Notes under the pieces: generated by a model | The model's input: the letters and a program-made list of their open reading frames with translations, nothing else | The model's database searches: none | What the model was told of the DNA's origin: nothing | Made by a program: the position numbers and the translations under genes | Source: Macrostomum hystrix | Lineage: Eukaryota > Platyhelminthes > Macrostomidae | Direction: 5' to 3' | Length of the DNA: 64,000 nt | Assembly: GCA_950097015.1 (NCBI GenBank) | Contig: CATNEN010000024.1 | Coordinates: 2,237,501 to 2,301,500, forward strand | In this document: piece by piece, positions 10,972 to 22,370 of the stretch | Position numbering within the stretch: the stretch's first letter is position 1 | Layout: each line of letters starts with the position of its first letter

Positions 10972-13900
10972 TCAGTGGTCACCATCCACAGCCTCGACTT
11001 CTGCCGCAGCTGCCGCGGCCTCCGCCTCGCGTCTCTTCTTCTCTGCCTCCTCTGCAATCAGTGCGTGAGGGCTGCTGGACTAAGCAGAACTGATTTGCCA
11101 CCCTGCCCTGCATTCCCTACACAACTGCCTGCATTCCCTACACAACTGCCTGCATTCCCTACACAACTGCCTGCATTCCCTACACAAATGCCTGCATTCC
11201 CTACACAACTGCCTGCATTCCCTACACAACTGCCTGCATTCCCTACACAAGTACCTGCATTCCCTACACAAGTACCTGCATTCCCTACACAACTACCTGC
11301 ATTCCCGACACAACAGCCTCCATTCCCTACACAACAGCCTCCATTCCCTACACAACAGTCTCCATTCCCTACACAATTGCCGGCATTCCTTACGAAGCTC
11401 CCTGCATTCCCTGCACAGCTCGCGGCATTCCCTGCATAGCTCCCGGCATTCCCTGCACAGTTCCCTGCATTCCCTGCACAGCTCCCGGCATTCCCTGCAT
11501 AGCTCCCGGCATTCCCTGCACAGCTCCCTGCATTCCCTGCACAGCTCCCTGCATTCCCTGCACAGCTCCCTGCATTCCCTGCACAGCTCCCTGCATTCCC
11601 TGCACAGCTCCCGGCATTCCCTGCACAGCTCCCTGCATTCCCTGCACAGCTCCCTGCATTCCCTGCACAGCTCCCTGCATTCCCTGCACAGCTCCCTGCA
11701 TCCCCTGCACAGCTCCCTGCATTCCCTGCACAGCTCCCGGCATTCCCTGCACAGCTCCCTGCATTCCCTGCACAGCTCCCTGCATTCCCTGCACAGCTCC
11801 CTGCATCCCCTGCACAGCTCCCTGCATTCCCTGACCAGCTCCCTGCATCCCCTGACCAGCTCCGTGCACCTACCAATCTCCGCTCGAGCCTTCCAGGTGG
11901 CGCGGTTCTCCTTGATGACGGCCGCCCAGGGTCGGCAGAAGCAGGGCGCGCCGCTTTCGCTGGCCGCTGTGGAACAGAAAGTTGCAGAGCGGGTGGTTGT
12001 TGCAATTAAAAAATCAGTCAATTATTTCAATTTTTAATGCCACGATTGAAGCGAAGTGAACTCACAGTCGTCATCATCGCCAGTGGCGGCGTTGCCTGCT
12101 GCCTTTCGCTGCTGCTCAAACAGCGGCACTAGAATCTTCTCGAGCATGTCGCCGAGAACGTTGAAGCTCGGCTCCATGATGAAGTCGATGAAGCCTGCGG
12201 GTCGGTGATGAAAGGCCTTGCTGAAGAAGTTGTTTAGAGAAAATTTATTTCCCGTTTGAGATTTTTAATTAACAATTTTCGCCGTTAATTAACTCATGAA
12301 ACGGCTAGTTAAATTTGCTACTCGGTGTTTTCATTTGTTTGTTGTTTATCATTTCGTCCATTTTCTGCGTTTTTCGATATTTTTTCTGATTAGACCGCCC
12401 TAGTTAGCTCATTTTCCTAGTTCCTCAAAATATTTGCTCGTCCATCTTTTATATGTACGCTCGTATTAGTATTATTGCAATGTATTAGTTTGCACAAGCG
12501 TAAATTTCTTTGCACAACGATTTGAATAGTTCATTGATATTTGAATAGTTCTTCCATATTTGAATAGTTCGTCGATATTTGAATAGTTCGTCGATATTTG
12601 AATAGTTCGTCGATATTTGAAGAGATCCTATAGATCATTTCATCTCTGTCTCGTAGATGGGTGCCACATGATAACTCAGGCAAATGCCATTCGGTCCGAA
12701 CTCTCACCAACTTGCGACTGGGCCACCATGGTTGCAGTCCTGTCGCACAGAGGCGAGCATGGCAGGTCGAGGGCTCGTTCTCGATCGCCCTGAAATTCAA
12801 TTGAAAATATATCGATGTTTAAAAAATCGACATCGTGTTTTGTGTTAATTCTGCAGCCAGTTGCACATGCAGGTTCGGCTATTGCGTCCATGGACAGGGG
12901 AGGCTGCCGCACCCACCAGCTAATGCTAGTGGGGGGTGAGTCGGTGAGTGGCAGAGCGGTCTAACGCCTTTACCTCTCGCACCAAGGTCCCTGAGCTCGA
13001 TTCCGAGGCGAGGCCACATTTATTTCGGGCACAACCACAGAGAGAATGCTTGGGGGCTTGTCGTGCAATTCACGCCCTTGAGGGCCAACCTCCAAGGCAC
13101 AGTGAAAGTGTAGAGAAAGTCAGGGCAGATATGTAACTCAGGAGTCAGCGGAATGGGCAGAACTGCCTCCTCGCTGGCTGCGGGTCTGGTGTGACGAAAT
13201 GTTTGCAGCCCTAATGCAATTATTATTATTATTATTATGCATGAAGGCATGAACTGTGAATCCCAGTTTGACCTGTCTAAAGAACTCCTCCAATAGTCCC
13301 ACGGTCCAGCGGTAGTGCAGATCCCAGCGTTTGCCAGGATGGCTGATGTCAGCGCAGTGCAGCATCAGGGCCAGCGCCTTCTCCTTGTCGATCCTGTTTT
13401 GGCCGAGTGTTTTTCCGGTGTTTTTTGTTATTCTCATTAGATTCAAGCATTAGATTTCGAGGCATATGCTAAGAAAGACACTTTCTTAGTAGGCAGTGAC
13501 GAGTCAATAATATGTGGAGTTTTTTGTTTAATTAATCTGTCAATAGGATAGACAGTCTAATTTTGTGTGCCTAGAAGAAATTTAAAAAATAGTTATTATT
13601 CAAGCGAGCTACTGGGGAAAGTGTGCCATCGATATTGTTAGGCGCGGCCTGTTTACACGAAACAGAAACAAACAATTTGTGCCGCCATGGCAACTAGCCT
13701 TCGAATAGAGAACAATAAAACAAATTGCACCTAACCAAAATAGGCCAGATGTACAGTCAATTGGGGGAGTTTTTCGCACTTAAACGCACAGCGCTCAGTA
13801 TGGGTTTTAGTTGATATTAAATTTGACAAGCTGGCTGTAGCTGCATAGCATAAAAGTACTTACACGTTGATGAAGACACTGCATTAGCAGCAAGTTTTAA

Positions 13901-16900
13901 AGATGAATAGATTTTTGGCAGAAATCGCAATAAATTGAAATAAATCAATAAAAAATAATAGAAACGCTAGTTATCAACTCAAGATATGTGAGCACTTTTC
14001 CAGTGGCAGTGAGCTATTGAAAAAACGCAAAATGTGGTTATTTAGGCTAAAAAGGTAGCTAAATCCTGTAGTTTCTGTGATGCCTTCTGCTCGAACGCTG
14101 ATTCGCATTGCCTAATAGAAATGCTTTGCTAAAAATGTCTAACTGCTCGCTAAATAAGTGAATAGACAGGAACTCGCCCGCATGGAAAAGTTGTCAGCAC
14201 AGTGCGCCTGGGGCGCATCAAGTTTGAGCCGTTTCCGAAGAAGAGCCACTCCTGCTCAGGCTCCCTGCGGTATTTACAGAGGACAGTTTTACTATTGGAT
14301 TCTATTGGCTGGGGCGGCACATAACAGAGGGAGCTGATTGGCTGGCTGTCTGGGGTGGTTGGCAAGAGAGAGCTCATTGGCTAGCTAGCTGGGGTTTTGC
14401 AAGACAGAGAGAGGGAGCTGATTGGCTGGCTGCTTGAGGTGGCTGGTGGGAGAGAGGTGTCCCTGGTAGAGAGGCTGAAAGTATTGATCCAGAAAAAGTC
14501 GCCCTTATCTGCTGAAGTTGTGATGTACATCAAAGCATTTTACGCGCCACAATTTAATAGAATACTTATTTACATTTTTTGAAGACATATTGTCATAAAA
14601 ATTGTTTAAATATTGCCTTAAACTAACTGTAAGTGGGCATCTTATTTATTACTCCAGATTGAGTAAACAAGTAAAAAATGCTTCTCTATATTTTCTCGAC
14701 TTCAGAAACCGTGCACCAAAATCATCACAACCCACGCCATGGCAGCACCGTAACTTCAAAGCATTAGCAACGCCCTAGCAACACAAAAGACTCACTTCTC
14801 TGGCATTGATAGCAGCTGCTTCATGTTTTTAATCTGCTGGAAGTGCAGGCTCATGTCCGTGTTGAGTACCATGTCGATCACCAGAGCTCGGAATTCCCTG
14901 AATGCGATGAGGGTTGATTAACTCAAACTCAAGATTCGATTGAGGATCAAGGATTTGGCGAAACCCTTCGTAAGTGGGAAATCAGAACTTCGGGGATCTC
15001 ATTGTTAGGCTTATAAGTCCCAAATGAGGATTTAAAGTAGGGGTCGGCAAACTCCGGCCCGCGGGCCAGATGCGGCCCTCGAAGCTCCCAAATCCGGCCC
15101 GTTGCTCCTTCCAACACCTACAGTATCCTGTCTCATCTTTCCCCTGTCTTATCTCTCTCTCATCTGGCGATGAGGAGTCTCATCTCTCCCGTGTCTCATC
15201 TCTCCCGTGTCTCATCTCTCCCGTGTCTCATCTCTCCCGTGTCTCATCTCTCCCGTGTCTCATCTCTCCCGTGTCTCATCTCTCCCGTGTCTCATCTCTC
15301 CCGTGTCTCATCTCTCCCGTGTCTCATCTCTCCCGTGTCTCATCTCTCCCGTGTCTCATCTCTCCCGTGTCTCATCTCTCCCGTGTCTCATCTCTCCCGT
15401 GTCTCATCTCTCCCGTGTCTCATCTCTCCCGTGTCTCATCTCTCCCGTGTCTCATCTCTCCCGTGTCTCATCTCTCCCGTGTCTCATCTCTCCCGTGTCT
15501 CATCTCTCCCGTGTCTCATCTCTCCCGTGTCTCATCTCTCCCGTGTCTCATCTCTCCCGTGTCTCATCTCTCCCGTGTCTCATCTCTCCCGTGTCTCATC
15601 TCTCCCGTGTCTCATCTCTCCCGTGTCTCATCTCTCCCGTGTCTCATCTCTCCCGTGTCTCATCTCTCCCGTGTCTCATCTCTCCCGTGTCTCATCTCTC
15701 CCGTGTCTCATCTCTCCCGTGTCTCATGTCTTATCTCTCCCCTGTCTCATCTCTCTCTCGGCTAATAAGTTTGCCGACCCTTGATTTAAAGGGAAACCGG
15801 TGTGCTCACTTGTACTCCTCCCTTGTGAGTCCGGTCAGGATATTGTAGTCGTCCTCCCGCATCAGAATGAAGATGGCGCTGACGTGGTAGTTCTCTAGCA
15901 CGCCTTTGTCATTGTACAGGAGCGCCAGGTCCGAGCTGGTGTTGATGTGAAAGTTGTTCGTGGTGCCCGTGTGCTCGTAGTCGTGAATGAGGGCGGCGAT
16001 GATAGTGGCGAAGATCTCCAGGTCTGTCAGCCAGTTCTTTCAATAGAAATATGAATTTTTGCTGGATTGAATCGCTTAAATCGTCAACTGCCGGTCTGAA
16101 TCTAGAAACGCACGTACCGCATAGCGCGTAGCAGCCATACAAGTCAGAGCATATGGATACAGCATAGCAACCATACCAGTTAGAGCATATAGATACTGCA
16201 TAGCAACCATACCAGTTAGAGCATATAGATACTGCATAGCAACCATACAAGTCAGAGCATATAGATACCGCATAGCAACCATACCAGTCAGAGCATATAG
16301 ATACCGCATAGCAACCACTCAGCTTAAGCCTAGATACCGCATAGCAACCATACCAATTAGAGCATATAGATACTGCATAGCAACCATATCAGTCAGAGCA
16401 TATAGATACTGCATAGCAACCATACCAGTTAGAGCATATAGATACCGCATAGCAACCATAACACTCAGAGCATATAGATACCGCATAGCAACCATACCAG
16501 TTAGAGCATATAGATACTGCATAGCAACCATACCAGTCAGAGCATATAGATACCGCATAGCAACCATACCAGTTAGAGCATATAGATACCGCATAGCAAC
16601 CATAACACTCAGAGCATATAGATACCGCATAGCAACCATACCAGTTAGAGCATATAGATACTGCATAGCAACCATACCAGTCAGAGCATATAGATACCGC
16701 ATAGCAACCACCCAGCTTAAGCCTAGATACCCCATAGCAACCACCCAGCTTAAGCCTAGATACCCCATTGCAACCATCCAGCTTAAGCCTAGATACCCCA
16801 TTGCAACCATCCAGCTTAAGCTTAGATACCCCATAGCAACCACCCAGCTTAAGCTTAGATACCCCATCCATAGCAACCACCCATCTTAAGCCTAGATACC

Positions 16901-19900
16901 CCATTGCAACCATCCAGCTTAAGCCTAGATACCCCATAGCAACCACCCAGCTTAAGCTTAGATACCCCATAGCAACCACCCAGCTTAAGCCTAGATACCC
17001 CATTGCAACCATCCAGCTTAAGCCTAGATACCCCATAGCAACCACCCAGCTTAAGCTTAGATACCACATAGCAACCACCCAGCTTAAGCCTAGATACCCC
17101 ATAGCAACCACCCAGCTTAAGCCTAGATACCTCATTGCAACCATCCAGCTTAAGCCTAGATACCCCATTGCAACCATCCAGCTTAAGCCTAGATACCGCT
17201 TAGCAACCATACCAGTCAGAACATATCGATACCGCAGAGCAACTCAGCTATGTGGTACTCAAACTTCGAACAGTTTGTTGTCCTTAGTTATGTTGCTTAG
17301 AATTGAATAATCAGCGCTCACCACCAGCTTGGAGTCGTGCATGATGAAATGGCAGGTCTGAGCAACATCGGCTCCGTGGACCAGGTTGTGGTACGGGTTG
17401 CCCCACTTGCTATAGCCCTCCTCGCATTTGTACAGAAAATTTTCTAACACGCTGGAGTTGATCTGTCGAGGTATTTTAAGTGATATTTTTTTTTAACTCA
17501 AACCCATTGATGCACAGAATAGAGCTAATTATAAACGAATTACATCTAAGCATTACCTTGAACTTGTTGATTAGGTCGTATTTGTGCAACAGCTCAAAGC
17601 CGACATACTTCATGGCGTGATTCTCCGAGACTTCATTGAGCTCGAATATGTCGAAGCACCATTCGTCCAGGCCAGCCTGTGGCAAGTAATAATTTATTCG
17701 TAAGGAGTCCGTCTTCCCATTGCCCTGACCCAAGGACCACCAGGAGTAAAAAAGGGAAACTACGTTTCTTAGAAAACGTTTAGAAGGCAGTTTTCCGCAA
17801 AAAAATTACACTACAGAGACGAATTTTTGTGTCCTTTAGCAAGACACTTAACTCTGCATTGCTTCAGTTCACCCAGCTGTTAAATGGGTACAAGCATCAG
17901 CTGGGGTAATTGAGGGTGGGTGTGGCGTCCCCCCAGTCCATGGACTGAACAGCCGTACGCAGCCTTCAGATGCGCCGCGCAATAGCTGCGGCTGTGCTGT
18001 CGGCTGCACATCTGGCCCAATTGGGGCAGATCCAAAGCTCTTCTTTTGATAAGAATTCCCTACTATGTAGCCCGAACGTATTTGACAATTGAACCAATAG
18101 GGATTAAGCGATACCTTCTACTTATAATGGTCCTGATTGTGATTTGATTGTGTTTGACCTTTAAACTATGAAGACTGTGTTTAGATTGGTTGCTTTCAAT
18201 GATTTCGGAACTTTTATCGTAGATTCACAGTTGCCAAGCATTAAGATCATGCAACTCACTTTGAGCAGCAGCAGAACATTGGGCGGCACGCTGATGCTGC
18301 TGGAGCTGGATAAACGACGGTAAATTCTAGAAAAAGGATGGGAAAGAATGACGCTTTCAAAATGATTTTGCCTTTCCCTTTCGACCTGCTTAAAAAGTAA
18401 CCTTAAATTAGCACTTGTCTCGCCCAAAGGTCCCTGAGCTCGATTCCGCGGCGAGGCCACATTTAGTTGAGAAGGCTTGGTGGCTTGTCGCGCAATTTAC
18501 GCCCTTTACGCACAGTGAAGTTGTACACTGCCTGACGATGAGAAAGTCAAGGCAGATGTACACACCTGTGTGAGCGTGTGCCTGCGTAGGGTATCTGTGT
18601 GCGTGTGTGCTCAGGAGTCAGCGAAATGGGCAGAATTGCCTCCCCGCTGGCTGCGGGTCTAGTGTCACCAAATGATGTGCCATTGCCCGCAGCCCTCCTG
18701 CAATTATTATTATTATTATTGTTAACATCTTTATTAGTCAGAGTATTGTTAAGGTTATGGTATGTACGATTACAGTAGGCCTACAGTAAATTGTTTAAAA
18801 CGACAAAATGTTTTTATATTATAATTTGACTATGAAGGGAGACCCGCGGAATTGCAGTGGGCTTTCGGCTGCTTAAAATAAGCACGGAATTTGAAAATTA
18901 GCAGTTAAACAAGGCCGGACAGGTTGACGAAAGGCTGCCCACCTCTCCACCATGATGCCGGCCCTAATGGCGTTGGCGACGCTTCTAAAATGCGGCTTCT
19001 CCTTGTTCTGCTTCAGCGAAGTCTGCGAGCGGGTGAAAGTCGAAGCCAGCCAGTCGCGAACTTCGCTGGGCACATCGTTGGGCGACACGTCTGGCAGGTC
19101 GTCGTCCTCGTTGCAGAGGCGCCTGCGGATGGGTGGCATTTGAGAATATTCTTTATGCGGAGGCTTCAAAAGCTCACTTAATCAAGAAATAACGCTCTTG
19201 AGTCCATTGCCACTTACTTAGTCTCATCTGCGTAGACGGCCTCGAGTACCTGTACAGCGTACTGCAGATTCTGCACCAGGGCCGCCTTATCGATGGTGTC
19301 CTCTTCCACCAGCTTGGCTATCTTCTTCAGCCTGAAATAGAAATACACACTTGCTTGTATTTCTCCGGGGTGTCAGGGCAGGCAGTTGGGTGTCAGGGCA
19401 GGCAGTGGGGTGTCAGGGCAGGCAGTGGGGTGTCAGGGCAGGCAGTCGGGTGTCAGGGCAGGCAGTGGGGTGTCAGGGCAGGCAGTGGGGTGTCAGGGCA
19501 GGCAGTCGGGTGTCAGGGCAGGCAGTGGGGTGTCAGGGCAGGCAGTGGGGTGTCAGGGCAGGCAGTCGGGTGTCAGGGCAGGCAGTGGGGTGTCAGGGCA
19601 GGCAGTCGGGTGACAGGGCAGGCAGTCGGGTGTCAGGGCAGGCAGTCGGGTGTCAGGGCAGGCAGTCGGGTGTCAGAACTGACCGCACTGAGCAGGCAAA
19701 GCTGGCCTCGGGGGTGCCCACTGACGGCATCTTCTCGGTGGCCAGCTCGCTTTCCGCGTACTGTGTGCTTGGCGCCTTCTGCAGGCTGTTGTACATGAGA
19801 CTGCTCAACGGCTCCACGTCTGAGGGATTAATAGTGAGACCTGCAGCATCTTAGTGTCACTTGCAGAAGGACTAATTAATTTTTTTAGAGAACGAAACGG

Positions 19901-20999
19901 GTTGATTGCCGAGCGTCTCAAAAGTTTCACCTTCGTTTCTCTCAGATTTTTCACTCATCTCTTCTCTTTTCGTCCCTTCCTTTGCTAGTGAGTGATTAGA
20001 GATTTGGTCTGAAATGGTGAGGTGTGAGCGCATGACAGGAAAATATCCAAGCATGGCCATTACTATAAATTTGGTATATGACAATCGTGACAATTTGACA
20101 GGATGATAGAGTGACAGGGTGACAGGGTTATAGGATGATAGAGTGACGGGGTGACAGGATGATAGAGTGACAGGGTGACAGGGTGATAGAGTGACAGGGT
20201 GACAGGGTGATAGAGTGACAGGATGATAGAGTGACAGGATGATAGAGTGACAGGGTGACAGGGTGATAGAGTGACAGGATGATAGAGCGACAGGGTGACA
20301 GGATGATAGAGTGACAGGATGATAGAGTGACAGGGTGACAGGATGATAGAGTGACAGGGTGATAGAGTGACAGGATGATAGAGTGACAGGATGATAGAGT
20401 GACAGGATGATAGAGTGACAGGATGATAGAGTGACAGGGTGATAGAGTGACAGGGTGACAGGGTGATAGAGTGACAGGGTGACAGCTGGTGATAGAGTGA
20501 CAGTGTGACAGGGTGATAGAGTGACAGAGTGACAGGGTGACAGGATGACAGGGTGACAGGATGATAGAGTGACAGGTGACACAGTGACCGTCAGTGGGAC
20601 AGAAAGTGTGGCACATCGATGGCCTCAGCCTGACCTTCTCTCGCTGGAGTGTCGGGTCGCCGGACTGGCTTCACTTCGACAATGCGAGCTGCGGTTGCTG
20701 AGTTCGGCTGGCCGTTACGCTGCGGCTGCGAGGGCGGTGGCGACGGCGGTGATCGAGGCTTGTGGACTGCCTGCAGGAATTCAAATCAGTCTATGGGTGT
20801 GCTACATATTGCCTAATAGTGTTAGGCAATCGAGTCTACAGACCTCTGGCTTGAATGCTTTGTTAGTCTGGCCTCGGTGGGTGGCACCGGCTGTGACGGC
20901 GGCGGGGGCGGCGGCGGCGGTCGCGCTGGCGGGTTGGTCCGGGGGCACACTGGCTCTGACAGGCGATTGGGGTCCAACTGATGAGATGCAGCTGCCCAT
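10972..20999 (-). CDS. PDE1: Calcium/calmodulin-dependent cyclic nucleotide phosphodiesterase 1 (PDE1), 15 exons, 627 residues
   Basis: It hydrolyses cAMP and cGMP. Exons in transcript order: 20844-20999, 20635-20770, 19684-19819, 19218-19331, 18943-19122, 18260-18326, 17557-17676, 17322-17462, 15810-16036, 14796-14897, 13273-13393, 12708-12789, 12066-12194, 11874-11966, 10972-11051. They total 1884 bases and all junctions keep phase. The PDE1-specific block VPSEVRDWLASTFT lies near residue 200. The catalytic domain has NPYHNLVHGADV (His328, His332), HDYEHTGTTN (His368, Asp369, His372), HCADISHP (Asp475) and the purine-binding Gln526 in AQSQVGFIDF, followed by Phe529. The N-terminus MGSCISS fits N-myristoylation (Gly2, Ser6) plus palmitoylation (Cys4). 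Residues 1-97 are Pro/Ala-rich; a calmodulin site is expected there or near residue 140 but I cannot pinpoint it. The tail is acidic and Ala-rich. Most of the larger introns carry a minisatellite or transposon. Confidence 0.95.
11107..11865. repeat. 21-bp minisatellite in the last PDE1 intron, about 36 copies
   Basis: There are two blocks of the same period. The first third uses units with CCTACACAACTG and the rest uses CCTGCACAGCTC, both joined by CCTGCATT. The array starts about 9 bases from the donor of exon 14 and ends about 55 bases before the last exon. The long open frames in both directions come from the 21-bp period. Confidence 0.95.
12521..12622. repeat. 19-bp tandem repeat in a PDE1 intron
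   Basis: Five to six copies of GAATAGTTCGTCGATATTT lie in the intron between exons 12 and 13. Confidence 0.85.
12946..13241 (+). mobile_element. tRNA-derived SINE (family A), copy 1
   Basis: It begins with an A box (GTGGCAGAGCGGT) and a B-box-like GAGCTCGATTCC as in tRNA-Leu/Ser-type heads, has a conserved body (GCTTGTCG, GGGCCAACCTCCAAGGCAC, AAGTCAGGGCAGAT, GGCTGCGGGTCT) and ends in an (ATT)n tail. It lies in the PDE1 intron between exons 11 and 12. Other copies are at 18418-18722, 52118-52477 and, as a fragment, 37785-37880. Confidence 0.8.
13394..14795. other. Long PDE1 intron without a large array
   Basis: This is the 1.4-kb intron between exons 10 and 11. It is mostly AT-rich unique sequence. 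Positions 14281-14450 contain two or three imperfect copies of a block of about 60 bp built on GAGCTGATTGGCTGGCTG. Confidence 0.6.
15038..15783 (+). mobile_element. Non-autonomous hAT element carrying a 16-bp minisatellite (copy 2)
   Basis: The termini are TAGGGGTCGGCAAAC and GTTTGCCGACCCTTG, with a perfect 8-bp target duplication ATTTAAAG (15030-15037 and 15784-15791). Its left 80 bases match the reverse complement of the right end of the element at 7098-7772. Positions 15168-15735 hold about 35 copies of CATCTCTCCCGTGTCT, one base different from the complementary unit in the first copy. The element sits in the PDE1 intron between exons 9 and 10. Three plus-strand frames are open through the array and are artefacts. 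Confidence 0.94.
16125..17225. repeat. Composite minisatellite (36-bp and 33-bp units) in a PDE1 intron
   Basis: The left part uses a 36-bp unit with AGAGCATATAGATACCGC plus ATAGCAACCATACCAG. The right part uses a 33-bp unit with CAGCTTAAGCCTAGATACC plus ATAGCAACCACC. Both share the GATACC and ATAGCAACCA blocks. A single 33-type unit is embedded in the 36-type block at about 16316. The array lies between exons 8 and 9. Confidence 0.93.
17732..18060 (+). mobile_element. Transposon arm fragment joined to a SINE family B copy
   Basis: Positions 17732-17825 resemble the inverted-repeat arm of the 3248-3895 element (CAAGGACCACC, then GTTTCTTAGAAAA). Positions 17845-18050 resemble repeats at 33648-33800 and, inverted, 50462-50590 (CAGTTCACCCAGCTGTTAAA, CAGTCCATGGACTGAACAGC, CACATCTGGCCCAATTGGG). 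It lies in the PDE1 intron between exons 6 and 7. Confidence 0.6.
18418..18722 (+). mobile_element. SINE family A, copy 2 (5' truncated)
   Basis: It matches the copy at 12946-13241 from the B-box region (GGTCCCTGAGCTCGATTCC) to the (ATT)n tail but lacks the A-box head. It includes the TGTGTGAGCGTGTGCCTGCG stretch shared with 52118-52477. Confidence 0.8.
19366..19677. repeat. 20-bp minisatellite in a PDE1 intron, about 15 copies
   Basis: Copies of GGTGTCAGGGCAGGCAGTCG or GGTGTCAGGGCAGGCAGTGG. On the gene strand the array starts within about ten bases of the donor of PDE1 exon 3. Confidence 0.95.
20098..20577. repeat. Short-unit minisatellite in a PDE1 intron
   Basis: Irregular alternation of GTGACAGG and TGATAGA blocks, giving 8- to 18-bp subrepeats between exons 2 and 3 of PDE1. 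The minus-strand open frame is an artefact. Confidence 0.92.
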
Positions 21000-21924
21000 G
21001 TGATTGGCACTCACTGTGAGTGACAAAGATTGCGAAAGACAAGAGCTACCGTTAGAGAATGCGCCGACTGGGGAAACGAAATTAATCCGACACGGATATT
21101 CCCAAAGGGGAGAATGTTTTTTAATGAATAAATCTTAGAGCGGCCTCACTTGAGGAGGCAACTCGAGAAATTGAGCAGTTGTTACCTGCAGCCGCTGTCC
21201 CTTCCTGGATGCTGGCTTGGCTGTGTGTCTTACGGTGTTGTCATGGCAACCGATTCGGTGCAGCTTCCCTAGCTTCGATTAGTTTAGAAGGAAAACAGAC
21301 TGCAGGACAGGGCGGCAGGGCACAGCTGGGGCGCGAGCAGGCGTTGCTGGGGGCAGACGGTAGACGGCAGGACAAGGCGAGGCCGAAATCCTAATTTCGC
21401 TGCTGTGCCCGGCTTTATCTCTCCCCGATGCTCCCGTCCGCCTCCCCCGATTTCCAAGCCTCTGCACCCGTCCCCATCCCCCAATCACCTCTAGTGGAAG
21501 CGCGCGGAGGCGGACTTCGCGGGATTCCGCCGAGCTTTCCCGTCTCATTCCCGTTCCGTGCCCCGCTGCTCAAATCTCCAGATTCGCACAGCGGGAAGAA
21601 ATCTGGCCGATGAAGGCTGCGGCGGCTGCGGCGGCGGCAGGCAGGTAAAGGAGAAACACAAAGGTAAGACAAGTGCGGCGTGACGGGCAGGAAGAAAGTA
21701 GACAAAAATATTCCTCTCTGCCTCCTCTCTCTCTGGCTGCGGGGCAGAGCCGGACTGGCGATCTGAATGCGAACTCAGCCCTAATAATGGGATGCGCCGA
21801 GCCCTGCCTCATTAGTTAAAATCCTCATCTTCTACGGCCCAGTGAATCTCCTGATGCTCGGCTGCTTTCGTAACGAAAAAATGATGATTGTCAAACTGCA
21901 TAATACCACCATTTATAGTTTCCA
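21000..21924. other. PDE1 upstream region, GC-rich
   Basis: This holds the likely PDE1 promoter and 5' leader (gene on minus). Positions 21170-21690 are clearly GC-rich, and a splice-acceptor-like CTCACAG lies just before the ATG, so a non-coding first exon is possible. Open frames here show only biased composition. Confidence 0.5.
21237..21250. promoter_or_regulatory. RFX-type X-box candidate upstream of PDE1
   Basis: GTTGTCATGGCAAC is one base from the palindromic X-box GTTGCCATGGCAAC bound by RFX factors. It lies 238 bases upstream of the PDE1 start codon. The motif is seen directly; binding is inference. Confidence 0.45.
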
Positions 21925-22370
21925 GCTGCCTCCTCTGCCTCCACTGCATCCTCTGTATCCTCTGCCTCCGCTGCATCCTCTGCATCCACTGCCTCCTCTG
22001 CATCCACTGCCTCCTCTGCATCCTCTGCATCCACTGCCTCCTCTGCATCCACTGCCTCCTCTGCCTCCACTGCATCCTCTGCATCCACTGCCTCCTCTGC
22101 CTCCACTGCATCCTCTGCCTCCTCTGCATCCTCTGCCTCCTCTGCATCCTCTGCATCCACTGCCTCCTCTGCCTCCACTGCATCCTCTGCCTCCTCTGCA
22201 TCCTCTGCCTCCTCTGCATCCTCTGCATCCACTGCCTCCTCTGCATCCACTGCCTCCTCTGCATCCACTACCTCCCCTGCATCCACTGCCTCCTCTGCAT
22301 CCACTGCCTCCTCTGCATCCACTACCTCCCCTGCCTCCCCTGCCTCCTCTGCCTCCTCTGCCTCCAGAGT
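21925..22370. repeat. Pyrimidine-rich 6/9-bp-based tandem repeat
   Basis: Interleaved CTGCCTCCT, CTGCATCCT and CTGCATCCA blocks. All forward frames stay open (Cys/Leu, Pro/Leu/His or Ser-rich) purely from composition. Confidence 0.93.

Noticed and set aside
11058-12021. Minus-strand frame of 315 codons that looks Cys/Gly-rich
   Set aside because: It mixes the out-of-frame PDE1 exon 14 with the intronic 21-bp repeat. The PDE1 splice sites explain the real coding part.
15070-15848. Three overlapping open frames of more than 200 codons
   Set aside because: These are the 16-bp minisatellite of the hAT element read in all three frames.
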